A DNA stretch of 64,000 nucleotides from Leucobacter sp. cx-42 (GTDB lineage: Bacteria > Actinomycetota > Actinomycetes > Actinomycetales > Microbacteriaceae), in NCBI RefSeq assembly GCF_014529985.1, contig NZ_JACVMU010000006.1, positions 186,001-250,000 on the forward strand, written 5' to 3'. A model generated the notes under the pieces. It had not been told where the DNA came from and made no database searches. It saw only the letters and a program-made list of their open reading frames with translations. Position numbers and translations under genes: made by a program. Positions 43,276 to 52,976 of the stretch are shown piece after piece. Every line of letters begins with the position of its first letter. Positions within the stretch are counted from its first letter, which is position 1.

Positions 43276-43988
43276 AGATTTTGATTGCCGACGATGATCC
43301 GCAGATCCTCCGTGCGCTGCGCATCACGCTCACGGCCAAGGGGTACACGGTCTTCATCGCAAACGATGGTGCGCAGGCGATTGCGGCCGCCATCGATCAC
43401 CACCCCGACATCTACCTGCTCGACCTCGGCATGCCGCAGCTCGATGGTATCGAGGTCATCCAGGCGATTCGTGGCTGGTCACAGGCACCGATTCTTGTCG
43501 TTTCGGGGCGCTCAGGCGCGGCCGACAAGGTCGAGGCCCTCGATGCGGGAGCCGATGACTACATTACGAAGCCGTTTGCGGTCGAAGAGCTGCTCGCGCG
43601 CATTCGGGCGCTCTCCCGCCGCGTGGTGCAAGATGACACGTCACCTGTCGTGCGCCTCAGCAATACGGTGATCGATCTCGCTTCGCACAGCGTGACGCTG
43701 GTTGGGGGCGCTGGCAACGAAGCGGGTGCGGCTGCGGCTGCTCGCCAGATTCGGCTCACTCCCACTGAGTGGCAGTTCATCGAGATCCTCATTCGGAATG
43801 CTGGCAAACTCGTCACCCGGAAGACGATTCTCACGAGCATCTGGGGCTCCGAACACGTCGAAGACACCGGGTACCTCAGGCTCTACGTTTCGCAGCTGCG
43901 CCGCAAGCTCGAGGCAGACCCCGCGAATCCCGTACACATCCTCACCGAGCCCGGCATGGGGTATCGGTTGGAAGGGTTGAGCGCGTAA
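43272..43988 (+). CDS. kdpE: Response regulator KdpE
   Basis: The 238-residue OmpR/PhoB-type regulator has a receiver domain with the acidic pocket DDD (7-9), phospho-acceptor Asp51 (YLLDLGMPQLDG) and Lys of ITKPF. The C-terminal winged helix (LTPTEWQFIEILIRNAGKLV ... SQLRRKLEADP) binds DNA. An inserted Ala/Gly-rich loop (VGGAGNEAGAAAAARQ) lies between the domains. It should activate kdpFABC, probably through sites upstream of 36127. The ATG overlaps the kdpD stop and has GAGGAGG ahead. Confidence 0.96.
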   Translation: MKILIADDDPQILRALRITLTAKGYTVFIANDGAQAIAAAIDHHPDIYLLDLGMPQLDGIEVIQAIRGWSQAPILVVSGRSGAADKVEALDAGADDYITKPFAVEELLARIRALSRRVVQDDTSPVVRLSNTVIDLASHSVTLVGGAGNEAGAAAAARQIRLTPTEWQFIEILIRNAGKLVTRKTILTSIWGSEHVEDTGYLRLYVSQLRRKLEADPANPVHILTEPGMGYRLEGLSA

Positions 43989-44023
43989 GGCTCACTGACG
44001 TACCGCGGGCTCACCGTGCATGA

Positions 44024-44076
44024 GTGTGCCCCGGTGTCACAGCTGGCCGCTGGGCCAACGTGACACCGGGGCACAC
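44024..44076. terminator. Bidirectional terminator between kdpE and the LAXTG protein
   Basis: A 17-bp perfect stem (44024-44040 with 44060-44076, GTGTGCCCCGGTGTCAC and complement) carries a smaller TGGCC/GGCCA stem in its loop. It lies between convergent stops at 43988 and 44092. Confidence 0.85.
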
Positions 44077-44091
44077 CCGCGGTCAGACAGG

Positions 44092-47031
44092 CTATCCAGC
44101 GTCTCCCGCACGCTGCGCGGTGCGCTTTCGCGCTCCTGCGAGCGCGGCACCCGCAGCGACAAGCGCTACTCCCGCAGCAATCATCAGTGCAACCAAGTTC
44201 GCGTCCTCACCGGTGTTCGCGAGTGCGCCAGTTGCTCCGCCGGTTCCGGTTCCGCCTGCATTGCCTGAGCCCCCAGGGGTAACGGGCTTGACCGGGTCAA
44301 CCGGGTCAACCGGGTCAACCGGGTCAACCGGGTCAACCGGCGAGTCTGCGTTCAACCAGCCAGCACGGAGCGCCTCAGAGCTGTACCCATCGGCGAACCA
44401 CCACGCGGGCCGCTTGCCATCGACGATGAGCTCAGCGGGGGCAGTCGCAAACCCCTCGTTGTTCAGGTTCGGGAGCCCAGCGGGACGCAGCACATGCTTC
44501 ACCGTTGGTTCTGCGGTGCCGTTGAGCGAGATCTGTGCTCCGGTTCCGTCACATCCGTCATCGCAGACTGCCCACAGCACGCCGAGCGTCGTGTCATAGT
44601 CGAGCGCCATAACACCGGGTAGCCCCGGCTTCACCTCGGCAACAATCTCTGCCTTGCCGCCCGGGAGCAGTGCGACCGCAAACACCTGCCCTTGATCTTC
44701 GATGCCAACAAAGAACAGCCCGTCACCATGACCGGCGTAATCGCTGCTCTGGTACGGCGCATTGGTGTTGCGATCCCACAGCGCGCCTTCGAGGTCGCTG
44801 TCCGACACCCACTCGATTGCTTCAAGACCCAGGTTCGCACTGACCTGAGGCAGCATGCTCGTGAGATCCCACTGCTGTGATGCCACCACGTCAGGCCCCT
44901 GGGCGTTCGGGTCGACCTGCAACACGGTGTTGTAGTTCACACCCTTTGCGCTGTTGTCGCGCTCAGCTGCGAGGTAGAGGAAGCCATCGCCAGCGACGGT
45001 GATGCCCTCGGTATCGGGGCCTGCCGCACCCGGATTCGCCGCATCATGCTGGAACCGGGCGCGCTTGCCTGACTCCCACCCGTCAGCAAACTGCACACTG
45101 CCGTCGGCCTGCGCAGTGAGCTTCCAGAACTTGCCAGCACCGTTGTCTACTGCCCAGAGGAACACGCCTTCGTCGGTGACCTGTGTATCAAGCCCTGAAC
45201 TGTCTGCCAAGAACATGGGGGCCGTATCGAGCACGCGTGTCTCTGCAGCGCCCGGCCACGGATCCGCTGAAATCTCTCCAACGCAGGTGTTCGCTGCACC
45301 CTTCGTTGCGCCAGCTGTCACAGCGAACGGGCCAGCAGTGTCGGGGCACCGGCCCCAGCTAGGTACTGCGTGCTCAGGGCCCCAACTTGTCTCATTGATC
45401 AAGTTGCCACCTTCGAAGAGGCGCACGCTGTCGGCCTTACCCAAACCGAAGCCAAGCGCATCGCCCTCGATGACCAGGTATCCGCCTGCGGGAATCGTGG
45501 TGCCCGCAGGAATCGTGTACTCGTGTGCATCATCGTCGTCTTTCACAACAATGCCCGAGACGTCGATTGCACCCGCCGCCGGGTTCACCAGCTCAACCCA
45601 GTCACTTGGGTTCGAGACAACCTCATTGATACGCACCGGATTGCCACAGGCGTTCTGCAGTCCCTTGGTGGAGATCTCAAGGTCGCGGAACTCACCGGTG
45701 CCGTCAACGCAACGTCCGAATACACCGGCAGCGTGGTCATCCCAGCTGTACTCGGCAGCCACGAGCCCAGCCGCGGTACGCACGGATGCGGTGTCTGCCT
45801 TACCAAGCCCGAACGTGAAGTGTGACGGCTGGTCAAAGACATAGAACCCACCCGGCGCAAGCACCGTGCCGGCGGCAACCGGGGTCACATCAGCTGCATG
45901 CCCAACGGGGTCGTTATCGAGCATGATCCATCCCGAAATGTCGACAGGGCTCGCACCTGTGTTGGTGATTTCTACCCAGTCGGTCGCGTCACCGTTCGAT
46001 TCAACCTCGTTGATCGCGATGGTCGGGGGAACACAGCGGTTTTTCTCTCCCGGCGTCGCATACGCAAGCGCGAACTCACCTTCGCCATCGACGCATCGCG
46101 CGAGCGTCGCTGCGGCCGCGTCACCATCGATCGCCGCGTGGGCCGTCCATGCGCCAGTGCGATCTACCAGGTCTCCGTTGCCTGCAAAGAGGCGGATCTC
46201 GTCAGCCCCACCGATTCCAATCGCCTCAGGGAAGCGGCCGTCCTGCCAGGTACCCGTGGCGTCGTTGAACACCGATCCGCTGCTGTTCTCGTCGACGACC
46301 AGCAACGCACCGGGTTCAATCACAGCCCCCGCGGGGAAGCGCCAACGGTGATCATCAGAGTTGTCACGCAGCTCAAATCCGTCGAGTGACACCGCGACGT
46401 CACCTGGGTTCACCAGCTCGACCCAGTCTGCCGGTTGCGAGTCAACCTCGTTGAGCTTGACGCTGCCCTGCACGGGAGCAACCGTGCACATGTTTGCGGC
46501 GCCCGGAGTCGCCTGCGTCGCGGGAGCCCACTCGCCAAGTCCGTCACCGCAGCGTGCCCAGGTCATGAGCGGGGCCTCGTTCGTGTAGGCGTAGCCGTCG
46601 ACCTCAACACCGGCCAAGTCGGACAGGGTAAACGAGTCACCCTTGCCCAGCCCGAACGTGAAGTGAACGCCATTCATGAGCATGAAGTACTCGCCGGGCT
46701 GCACAACGGTGCCTGCTGGGAGCGCCTCTTGATTCTTATCATCGGCCACGCCCCAACCACTCACATCGACAGCAGTCGTCCCGGTATTGAGAATCTCAAC
46801 CTGGTCAGTGTCGAAGCCAGAAGCCTCGCCGTAAATGATCTCGTTCACGATGAGACCGCTCGGGTGCGCGGGGGCAAGTGCTGCGGGGCTCGGCTCGGCA
46901 GCACGCGCCGCGGCGTGCGGGAGCGCCAACGCGGGCACTCCCGTAATGGACATAGAAATTGGGGCAACACACACGGTTGCACCGAGTACGCCAAGGGTTA
47001 CTCTGGCGAGGGCTGAACTATTGCGGGGCAA
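44092..47031 (-). CDS. LAXTG-anchored surface protein with lamin-tail-like repeats and a beta-propeller-like domain
   Basis: The 979-residue protein has a signal peptide (about 1-45). Four repeats of about 120 residues follow, each starting like lamin-tail domains (NEIIYGEASGFDTDQVEILN, LNEVDSQPADWVELVN, INEVESNGDATDWVEITN, INEVVSNPSDWVELVN) and each ending near a conserved RC. Residues about 590-900 look like a beta-propeller (SGLDTQVTDEGVFLWAVDNG, DTEGITVAGDGFLYLAAERD). After a Pro-Val-Asp linker come LANTG (937-941), a membrane helix and ARKR: a sortase (class E-like) anchor. Function unknown; adhesion or extracellular phosphate/nucleic acid handling are guesses. Confidence 0.88.
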   Translation of the reverse strand: MPRNSSALARVTLGVLGATVCVAPISMSITGVPALALPHAAARAAEPSPAALAPAHPSGLIVNEIIYGEASGFDTDQVEILNTGTTAVDVSGWGVADDKNQEALPAGTVVQPGEYFMLMNGVHFTFGLGKGDSFTLSDLAGVEVDGYAYTNEAPLMTWARCGDGLGEWAPATQATPGAANMCTVAPVQGSVKLNEVDSQPADWVELVNPGDVAVSLDGFELRDNSDDHRWRFPAGAVIEPGALLVVDENSSGSVFNDATGTWQDGRFPEAIGIGGADEIRLFAGNGDLVDRTGAWTAHAAIDGDAAAATLARCVDGEGEFALAYATPGEKNRCVPPTIAINEVESNGDATDWVEITNTGASPVDISGWIMLDNDPVGHAADVTPVAAGTVLAPGGFYVFDQPSHFTFGLGKADTASVRTAAGLVAAEYSWDDHAAGVFGRCVDGTGEFRDLEISTKGLQNACGNPVRINEVVSNPSDWVELVNPAAGAIDVSGIVVKDDDDAHEYTIPAGTTIPAGGYLVIEGDALGFGLGKADSVRLFEGGNLINETSWGPEHAVPSWGRCPDTAGPFAVTAGATKGAANTCVGEISADPWPGAAETRVLDTAPMFLADSSGLDTQVTDEGVFLWAVDNGAGKFWKLTAQADGSVQFADGWESGKRARFQHDAANPGAAGPDTEGITVAGDGFLYLAAERDNSAKGVNYNTVLQVDPNAQGPDVVASQQWDLTSMLPQVSANLGLEAIEWVSDSDLEGALWDRNTNAPYQSSDYAGHGDGLFFVGIEDQGQVFAVALLPGGKAEIVAEVKPGLPGVMALDYDTTLGVLWAVCDDGCDGTGAQISLNGTAEPTVKHVLRPAGLPNLNNEGFATAPAELIVDGKRPAWWFADGYSSEALRAGWLNADSPVDPVDPVDPVDPVDPVKPVTPGGSGNAGGTGTGGATGALANTGEDANLVALMIAAGVALVAAGAALAGARKRTAQRAGDAG
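44294..44338 (-). repeat. Five perfect 9-bp tandem repeats inside the LAXTG protein gene
   Basis: GGGTCAACC is repeated five times without error. On the coding strand it reads as Val-Asp-Pro units of the wall-spanning linker. Because the unit is 9 bp, changes in copy number would alter linker length without a frameshift. Confidence 0.95.
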
Positions 47032-47167
47032 AACGGGGCTCCTCTGGTCTCAAACGGCCAGGTTTTAATCAACCACTCATACGTTTCTCACTGGTTACGG
47101 CAGTAGAAAGCGACGGTGACACACTGGCATCAGCTCGGGGTGCGCCGTTGCAACACCAGGAGATAAC

Positions 47168-47216
47168 GCAAATGGGTGTGCCCCGGATAGAAAACATCCG
47201 GGGCACACCCATTTGC
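47168..47216. terminator. 21-bp stem terminator after the lysA-ABC operon
   Basis: A 21-bp perfect inverted repeat (47168-47188 with 47196-47216; inner part GGGTGTGCCCCGGAT) has a 7-nt loop AGAAAAC. It lies 49 bp after the ATPase stop on the minus strand and 137 bp upstream of the LAXTG gene. The rest of the gap 47032-47264 holds no gene. Confidence 0.85.
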
Positions 47217-47264
47217 AAAGTAGACAGCCTCACACCGCCAGAGGCGGCATGTCACGAACTCTGC

Positions 47265-48044
47265 CTACAGCACGCTCTGCAAGAAGCCCTGCGTGCGCGC
47301 GTGCTGCGGGTTGTCGATGAGTTCGCTGGGGGCGCCAGCTTCGACGACAACGCCGCCGTCCATGAAGACCACCTGGTCGGCAACCTCACGGGCAAAGCCG
47401 ATCTCGTGCGTGACTACGATCATGGTCATGCCTTCCTTCGCGAGCTCCTTCATGACGTCGAGTACCTCACCGACGAGCTCGGGATCGAGCGCAGAAGTCG
47501 GCTCATCGAAAAGCATGAGCTTCGGCTTCATCGCGAGCGCGCGAGCGATCGCAACGCGCTGCTGCTGTCCGCCGGAGAGTTGTGACGGGTAGTGATCCGC
47601 CCACGCATCGAGCCCCACGCGTGCGAGCAGGCGACGTGCCTCAGCGACAGCTTCGGCCTTGCTGCGACGCGAGACAATCATCGGTGCCTCGATAATATTC
47701 TCGAGCGCGGTCTTGTGCGGGAACAGGTTGAAGCGCTGGAAGACCATGCCGATCGAGCGGCGCTGCTTCGCAACTTCGCGCGGGTGCATCTCGCGCAGGC
47801 GCTTGTCACTCTGCTCGCGATAGCCCACGATCTCGCCATCAACGGTGATGCGACCGCCGTCAATGGTTTCAAGGTGGTTGATGCAGCGCAGCAGGGTCGA
47901 CTTGCCAGAGCCTGACGGGCCGAGCAGCACAGATACCTGGCCCTCGTGCACGTCCATCGAAATGCCCTTGAGGACCTCGAGATCGCCGAAGTGCTTACGC
48001 ACTCCGCGCATCTGTACGAGCGCCGAGTCATCGAGTTCAGCCAC
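47265..48044 (-). CDS. Polar amino-acid ABC transporter ATP-binding protein
   Basis: The 259-residue GlnQ/HisP-type ATPase has Walker [26 protein letters not shown], signature [17 protein letters not shown], Walker [16 protein letters not shown] and switch His in [14 protein letters not shown]. It powers uptake of a polar amino acid. I chose the GTG at 48044 ([10 protein letters not shown]) because AAGGGAG lies 6 nt upstream. It overlaps the permease gene by 8 nt and ends the lysA operon. Confidence 0.93.
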   Translation of the reverse strand: MAELDDSALVQMRGVRKHFGDLEVLKGISMDVHEGQVSVLLGPSGSGKSTLLRCINHLETIDGGRITVDGEIVGYREQSDKRLREMHPREVAKQRRSIGMVFQRFNLFPHKTALENIIEAPMIVSRRSKAEAVAEARRLLARVGLDAWADHYPSQLSGGQQQRVAIARALAMKPKLMLFDEPTSALDPELVGEVLDVMKELAKEGMTMIVVTHEIGFAREVADQVVFMDGGVVVEAGAPSELIDNPQHARTQGFLQSVL

Positions 48045-48999
48045 GACGTGCTCCCTTCTTCTTGCCCTGCAGCTGCACTGCAATGGCACCGGTCATTTCG
48101 CGTGCCTTCTGCAGCGTCGACGTCGGAGCGTTACGTTCAACGCCACGGCCGAAGTACCGCTCAAGGTAGTGCTGCGGAATCGACAGGATCGAAACGATGA
48201 TGAGGTACCAGATGCTCACAACGATGAGCAGCTCAACCTGCTTGAGGTTCTGCGCTGAGATCTGCGTCGCACGAGTGTAGACCTCCATCACCGCAATCAG
48301 CGAGAGCAGCGAGGTGTTCTTAATCATCGAGATGAGCTCGTTGCCGAGCGGCGGAATGATCACGCGCATCGCCTGGGGCAGGAGAATGCGAACGAAGGTG
48401 TGGAACGGGCTCATGCCGAGCGAGGCAGCGGCTTCCTTCTGGCCGGAATCGACCGAGAGCATGCCCGAGCGAACGATCTCTGCCGAGTACGCAGCCTCGT
48501 TCAGCGTGAGGGCAATAATGCCAGCAACGAACGCGGTGAGCAGCACGTTGGTGTCGACTTCCCAGAACACAATGTCGGTGAACGGAATGCCGAGCGAGAT
48601 CTTCTCGAAGATGAGGCCGAAGTAGCCCCAGATGACGATCTGGACGAGCAACGGAGTACCGCGGAACAGCCAGACGTAGAAGGACGAGAACGCGATCGCG
48701 ACGGGGTTACCCGAGAGGCGCATTGCCGCCAGGATGACCGCGAGCACGGTCGAGATAATCATCGAGATCGCGGTAATGATGAGCGTCGTGCCGACGCCCG
48801 AGACGATCTCAGGGTTGAACAGGTATTGCCCAACCACGGAGTAGTCGATGTTCTTGTTCGTCCAGAGCGCCTGGATGAACCATGCTGCGAAGAGCAGGAG
48901 GACGATGGCCCAGATCCATCGCCCGGGCCGCCGGAGCGGGAGGGCCTCAATATCGAAGGCCCGATCCTGCCCCGGCTTCGGGAGAGTTGACGAAGTCAT
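48037..48999 (-). CDS. Polar amino-acid ABC transporter permease
   Basis: The 320-residue permease of the HisMQ/GlnP family has about five or six helices. Family parts include [34 protein letters not shown] and the coupling [20 protein letters not shown], the EAA loop that contacts the ATPase. The N-terminal 30 residues are cytoplasmic. It is the only permease in the operon, so it probably acts as a homodimer. It lies 8 bp from the binding protein gene. Confidence 0.93.
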   Translation of the reverse strand: MTSSTLPKPGQDRAFDIEALPLRRPGRWIWAIVLLLFAAWFIQALWTNKNIDYSVVGQYLFNPEIVSGVGTTLIITAISMIISTVLAVILAAMRLSGNPVAIAFSSFYVWLFRGTPLLVQIVIWGYFGLIFEKISLGIPFTDIVFWEVDTNVLLTAFVAGIIALTLNEAAYSAEIVRSGMLSVDSGQKEAAASLGMSPFHTFVRILLPQAMRVIIPPLGNELISMIKNTSLLSLIAVMEVYTRATQISAQNLKQVELLIVVSIWYLIIVSILSIPQHYLERYFGRGVERNAPTSTLQKAREMTGAIAVQLQGKKKGARRG

Positions 49000-49007
49000 T
49001 GTGGAAA

Positions 49008-49937
49008 CTAGCCTGCCTGCGATGCGCCGTTGACGATTGCCTCTTCGGTGGCGAAGGTCTGAAGGTTGTGCTTCTCGAGGATCTCCTGGTAGACGCCCTC
49101 ATCGATGATCGCCTGCAGTGCGAGCTGGAGCGCCTCGGTGAGCTCGGTGTTCTCCTTGAGCGTGCCGATGCCCGTGTACACGGGGTTGATGCCAGCGGGG
49201 TTCTCGGGGTCGGTGATCATTTCAAAGTCGTTGCCGTCGCCCGCGGTCTGTACGGTGTACGCCGCAACCGGTGAATCAACGGGGAATGCAACCACACGGC
49301 CGGCCTTCAGCGCGGTCTGCGGATCCTGCGCGGTGGGCAGCTGCTGGATGACGAGTTCACCCTTGCCGTCTGCCTTGCAGGTCGCGGCCTGCTCCTTCAG
49401 CAGGTCGAGCTGGGCGCTCGCCTTCTGCACAGCTACCTCGTGGCCGCAGAGATCACCGAGACCGGTAATGCCCTCGGGGTTGCCCTTCTTCACGACGATC
49501 GAGAAGCCAGCGTAGATTTCTTCGACGAAGTTCAGCGTCTTCTCGCGCTCAACGGTGTCGTTCATGCCCGACATGATGATGTCGAACTTCTTTGCCTGCA
49601 GCGAGGGGATGACGGTCTCGAACGCCTGGTGCGAGATCTGAATCTCAACGCCGAGCTTTTCACCGAGTGCCTGCGCGAGATCGGGATCAAGACCAACCTG
49701 CTTCTCGCCCTCGAGAAGAATGAACGGCGGGTACGGGATGCCTGCGGCTGCCTTGATAACGCCTGAGTCGCGGATCGAATCGGGAAGCGCAGCGGCTGCC
49801 TTCTCGTCGACGCCCGAAGTGAGCTGCGCTGCAGCGTCTTCCTTCGCGGGAGCTGCATCGGTGCTCGAGCACGCGGTGAGGCCGAACACTGCGGCGAGCG
49901 CAGCAGCTGTGGAGATCTGTACGAGCTTCTTGTTCAT
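49008..49937 (-). CDS. Amino-acid ABC transporter substrate-binding lipoprotein
   Basis: The 309-residue protein has a lipoprotein signal (VFGLTACSS, lipidated Cys23) and the family 3 solute-binding fold: IKAAAGIPYPPFILLEG, VGLDPDLAQALGEKLGVE, FDIIMSGMNDTVEREKTLNF. It captures a polar amino acid outside the membrane. The ligand is not certain; the lysA context suggests lysine, diaminopimelate or a related basic or dicarboxylic amino acid. SD GAGGA precedes the ATG. Downstream of lysA by 61 bp. Confidence 0.9.
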   Translation of the reverse strand: MNKKLVQISTAAALAAVFGLTACSSTDAAPAKEDAAAQLTSGVDEKAAAALPDSIRDSGVIKAAAGIPYPPFILLEGEKQVGLDPDLAQALGEKLGVEIQISHQAFETVIPSLQAKKFDIIMSGMNDTVEREKTLNFVEEIYAGFSIVVKKGNPEGITGLGDLCGHEVAVQKASAQLDLLKEQAATCKADGKGELVIQQLPTAQDPQTALKAGRVVAFPVDSPVAAYTVQTAGDGNDFEMITDPENPAGINPVYTGIGTLKENTELTEALQLALQAIIDEGVYQEILEKHNLQTFATEEAIVNGASQAG

Positions 49938-49998
49938 TGTGGGTTCCTCTTCTTTGGGGATTTGTGTGGCGGCAGGTGCCGCCGGTTCTATATCTGGA

Positions 49999-51297
49999 CT
50001 ATTCGGCCCAGGAGACTTCGCTCGGGCCGACGTGCGGACCCAAGAATTCTGCGTAGGTTTGGCGTCGCACCGCGAGTCGACTCTCGCCGTTTCGGCAGAA
50101 CACCACCGCGGGCTTCAGTGCACCGTTGTAGTTGTTCGAGAGCGTGTACCCGTATGCGCCGGTTGCCGCGAGCACGATGGTGTCACCGGTCTTCGGCGAC
50201 GCGAGTTCCGCCTGATCGACCAGGAGATCACCCGATTCACACTGCCGACCGACAAGCTGCGCGACCGTGTCGGGGGTCTGGTTTGCGCGATCCGCCACGA
50301 TGGGAGTGAATTCCATGTTCATGAGCGCAACGTTCATCTGGTCAGCGAGGCCGCCATCGACCGCGACGAAGGTCGCGCCGGTCTGCTTCACGTTGTTCAC
50401 CCGGTATGCGGTCATACCGCTGCGGGCGACGAGTGAGCGACCGGGCTCGATGATGAGCTGGCTCGATGCCGGCAGCACCCGCTCGGCGGCGGCGGTGATC
50501 GCGTCAAGGTACTCGTCGAGCGTCGGGGCGTTGTTCTTGACGTTGTAGTTCACGCCGAGTCCGCCACCGATGTTGTAGACCTCGAACTCACCAAGCTCTC
50601 GCACCGCGGCAACCGCACGCTCGAAGGGCTCGACCTCGAGCACCTGCGAACCGATGTGCAGGTGCAGGCCCTTGACGTTGATGTACGGGTGATCCTCGAG
50701 ACGTTCGATCAGCGCCTTCGCCTGCGGAATCGGCAGACCAAACTTCGACTTCTTGCCGCCGGTCGAAATCGCCTTCGGCACGCTCGGGTCCACACCGGGG
50801 ATGATGCGCACGAGCACATCCTGCGGGCGGGTGAGCAATGCATCGAGGCGCTCAACGTCGGCCTCGCCATCAATCACGATCGCGCCGATACCCGAGTCAA
50901 CCGCGAGTACCAGTTCTTCCTGGCTCTTCGCGTTCCCATGCAGGTGGATGAGCTCGGGATCCGCGCCAGACTCCAGAGCGAGCAGCAGCTCACCCGCGCC
51001 AGCAACGTCGAGCGCGAGGCCCTCTGACGCTGCGACCGCGTACGCCGCAAGTACCGGGAACGACTTCGAAGCGAACGCGACCTGGCTGTTCGGGCGGCGT
51101 GCTGCCAGTCCCTGCTTGTACGCACGCATCCGGTCGCGCAGGCCCTGCTCGTCGACCACGTACAGCGGGGTTCCATACTCAGCGGTGAGCGCTGGCAGTT
51201 CGCAACCGCCGACACTCAAAACTCCGTTCGCACCCACTGCGGCGCGCGTCGGAAAGATCCGTTCAAACCTCGGATCGTAGAACCCGCTAACTGCCAC
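49999..51297 (-). CDS. lysA: Diaminopimelate decarboxylase
   Basis: The 432-residue PLP enzyme (alanine racemase-like TIM barrel plus beta domain) decarboxylates meso-diaminopimelate to lysine. The PLP lysine is Lys78 (VAFASKSFPVL). HLHIGSQ, the phosphate-binding YNIGGGLGVNY, IEPGRSLVA, the active-site CESGD and GAYGYTLSNNYNG are all intact. The GTG start has AAGGAG 7 nt ahead. It does not lie with argS and hom as in many actinobacteria; instead it leads an operon with an amino-acid importer and faces a PucR regulator. Confidence 0.95.
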   Translation of the reverse strand: MAVSGFYDPRFERIFPTRAAVGANGVLSVGGCELPALTAEYGTPLYVVDEQGLRDRMRAYKQGLAARRPNSQVAFASKSFPVLAAYAVAASEGLALDVAGAGELLLALESGADPELIHLHGNAKSQEELVLAVDSGIGAIVIDGEADVERLDALLTRPQDVLVRIIPGVDPSVPKAISTGGKKSKFGLPIPQAKALIERLEDHPYINVKGLHLHIGSQVLEVEPFERAVAAVRELGEFEVYNIGGGLGVNYNVKNNAPTLDEYLDAITAAAERVLPASSQLIIEPGRSLVARSGMTAYRVNNVKQTGATFVAVDGGLADQMNVALMNMEFTPIVADRANQTPDTVAQLVGRQCESGDLLVDQAELASPKTGDTIVLAATGAYGYTLSNNYNGALKPAVVFCRNGESRLAVRRQTYAEFLGPHVGPSEVSWAE

Positions 51298-51355
51298 TTC
51301 GAAACTCCTTTGTGTTCGTATGTAAAGACTCTAGAAAGCTGGAGTGGCAGAATTT

Positions 51356-51371
51356 TTATCGGATTCGATAA
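51356..51371. promoter_or_regulatory. Palindromic operator between lysA and the PucR regulator
   Basis: TTATCG-GATT-CGATAA is an inverted repeat with 6-bp arms. Its right arm overlaps the -10-like GATAAT (51367-51372) of the regulator gene. A third TTATCG follows 25 bp later, just inside the regulator coding region. It is a candidate site for autoregulation and for control of lysA and the importer. Confidence 0.55.
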
Positions 51372-51380
51372 TCTTTAGAA

Positions 51381-52976
51381 GTGAACTTATCGAAGTCGAG
51401 CAATGTAGCTCAGCCGCCATTTGCGAGTGGCCTCCCGCTGTCGACCCTGCTGTCGCAGCTCGGTGACGAGGTCGTCGTCTCCCTCAACACCTCCGCGGCG
51501 CCCGTCGCGCTCGTCGGTGTGACCTACTACGACTCAGATGTGACGCAGCAGCACCTCACGGGTCAGCTCCTCCTGCTCACCGCTCATGCAGAGCTCACGG
51601 TCGAGCGCATCAACGAGCTGTGTGCCGAGCTCAAGCAGCATCAGGTCAGCGGAGTCGTGGCGAGAGATTCGGGCAGTGGCGTCTCCCCCGCCCTCGTTGC
51701 CGCATGCCAGTCGAACAGCCTCCACCTCCTTGCCCTCACCGCGAGCGTCGGCTGGCGCGAGTTCGACGCCCTCATCAGCCGCCTACTTGGCGAGCACGGT
51801 GCCGGCCTGCAGCTGGGCTCAAACTCGGGCGACCGCCTATTCGCACTCGCGAACTCGGTCGCGCAGGCCTTTCGCGGATCGGTCGCAATTGAGGATCACC
51901 GGCGCAACATCCTCGCCTACTCAGCGCTGCCTGGGCAGGCAATCGATCAGCTGCGCGCGAGCGGCATCCTCACGCGCAAGACCCCGGATGGGCCGCTGAA
52001 CGAGGTGCGCTACCGACAGGTCTTCAGCACCGAGGAGGTCTCGCGGTTCCCAACAGAGTACGAGTTTGCGCCCCGCGCCGCGATGCCGATCCGCGCGGGA
52101 AATATCCCCCTCGGATCCATCTGGGTGATTGACCCGACAGGCGATGACCTGGCGACCCCGCTCGCGCCAGAGAAGGAAGACGCCCTTCGAAGTGCCGCGA
52201 ACATCGCCGCGAGCTACATCGTGGATGCCTGGCGCTTTGACCACGGCGACGAGCGTTCGAAGGAGGCAGCACTCCGTCGCGTGCTCGCTGGCACCCAGCA
52301 CGTCAACGATTTCACCGTGCTCGGGATCCGCTCAGACCGCCAGTACCTCGTTGCCGCGATCGACGGCACCTCGGCTACCGAGGGTGACGTCAGCGAGATC
52401 CGCGCCGCTGCCTCACGCCATCTCTCCGTCTACTTCCCTGGCAGCACGTGCGCCGTCGTCGATGGCCGGGTGCTTGCCGTGGTGCCAGCGCTGTCCCGGG
52501 AGAACGTCGCTCGCTCGCTCGAGCGATTGCTGCCCGAGCTCGAACGTCTCACGGGCGTGCACTGCCACTGCGGCGTGAGCGATCCGAGCCATCCCGGACC
52601 CTTCGCCGAAGACACCGAGCGAGCCATCCGCATCGCTGACTGCGCACGAGACCTCGGTCTCGCGGTCGCGGGGGCCGACGCGGTGCAGGCGCAGTTGGTG
52701 CTGCGCGCATGCAACGATGCACTGCAGGGGGCGGATCTCCGACTCCCCGAAACCGATCAGCTCCTTGCCGATGCCGAAACCGAGACGCGAGCCACACTGC
52801 TGGCATGGTTGGAAGAGCGTGGCAATGCGCCGCGCATCGCAGAACGGTTGAACCTTCACGAGCAGACCGTGCGGTACCGGGTGCGCAAGGCGACTGCGCG
52901 GCTGGGGATCGATCTCGATGATCCCGACCGGACGCTGGCGCTGTGGTTGCAGTTGCGGTTGGCGGAGTTGGGTTAG
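51381..52976 (+). CDS. PucR-family transcriptional regulator
   Basis: The 531-residue protein has an N-terminal PucR-type ligand domain (about 10-130), a GAF/GGDEF-like middle region and a C-terminal PucR helix-turn-helix (LLAWLEERGNAPRIAERLNL, then HEQTVRYRVRKATARLG). PucR-family proteins usually activate genes for nitrogen or amino-acid use when their inducer is present. The GTG start follows GATAAT by 8 nt with no SD, so it is probably leaderless. The divergent lysA-importer operon is the obvious target. Confidence 0.88.
   Translation: MNLSKSSNVAQPPFASGLPLSTLLSQLGDEVVVSLNTSAAPVALVGVTYYDSDVTQQHLTGQLLLLTAHAELTVERINELCAELKQHQVSGVVARDSGSGVSPALVAACQSNSLHLLALTASVGWREFDALISRLLGEHGAGLQLGSNSGDRLFALANSVAQAFRGSVAIEDHRRNILAYSALPGQAIDQLRASGILTRKTPDGPLNEVRYRQVFSTEEVSRFPTEYEFAPRAAMPIRAGNIPLGSIWVIDPTGDDLATPLAPEKEDALRSAANIAASYIVDAWRFDHGDERSKEAALRRVLAGTQHVNDFTVLGIRSDRQYLVAAIDGTSATEGDVSEIRAAASRHLSVYFPGSTCAVVDGRVLAVVPALSRENVARSLERLLPELERLTGVHCHCGVSDPSHPGPFAEDTERAIRIADCARDLGLAVAGADAVQAQLVLRACNDALQGADLRLPETDQLLADAETETRATLLAWLEERGNAPRIAERLNLHEQTVRYRVRKATARLGIDLDDPDRTLALWLQLRLAELG

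Noticed and set aside
44280-44345. CRISPR-like or regulatory repeat
   Set aside because: The short GGGTCAACC repeats are in frame in the LAXTG protein gene and encode its linker; there are no spacers.
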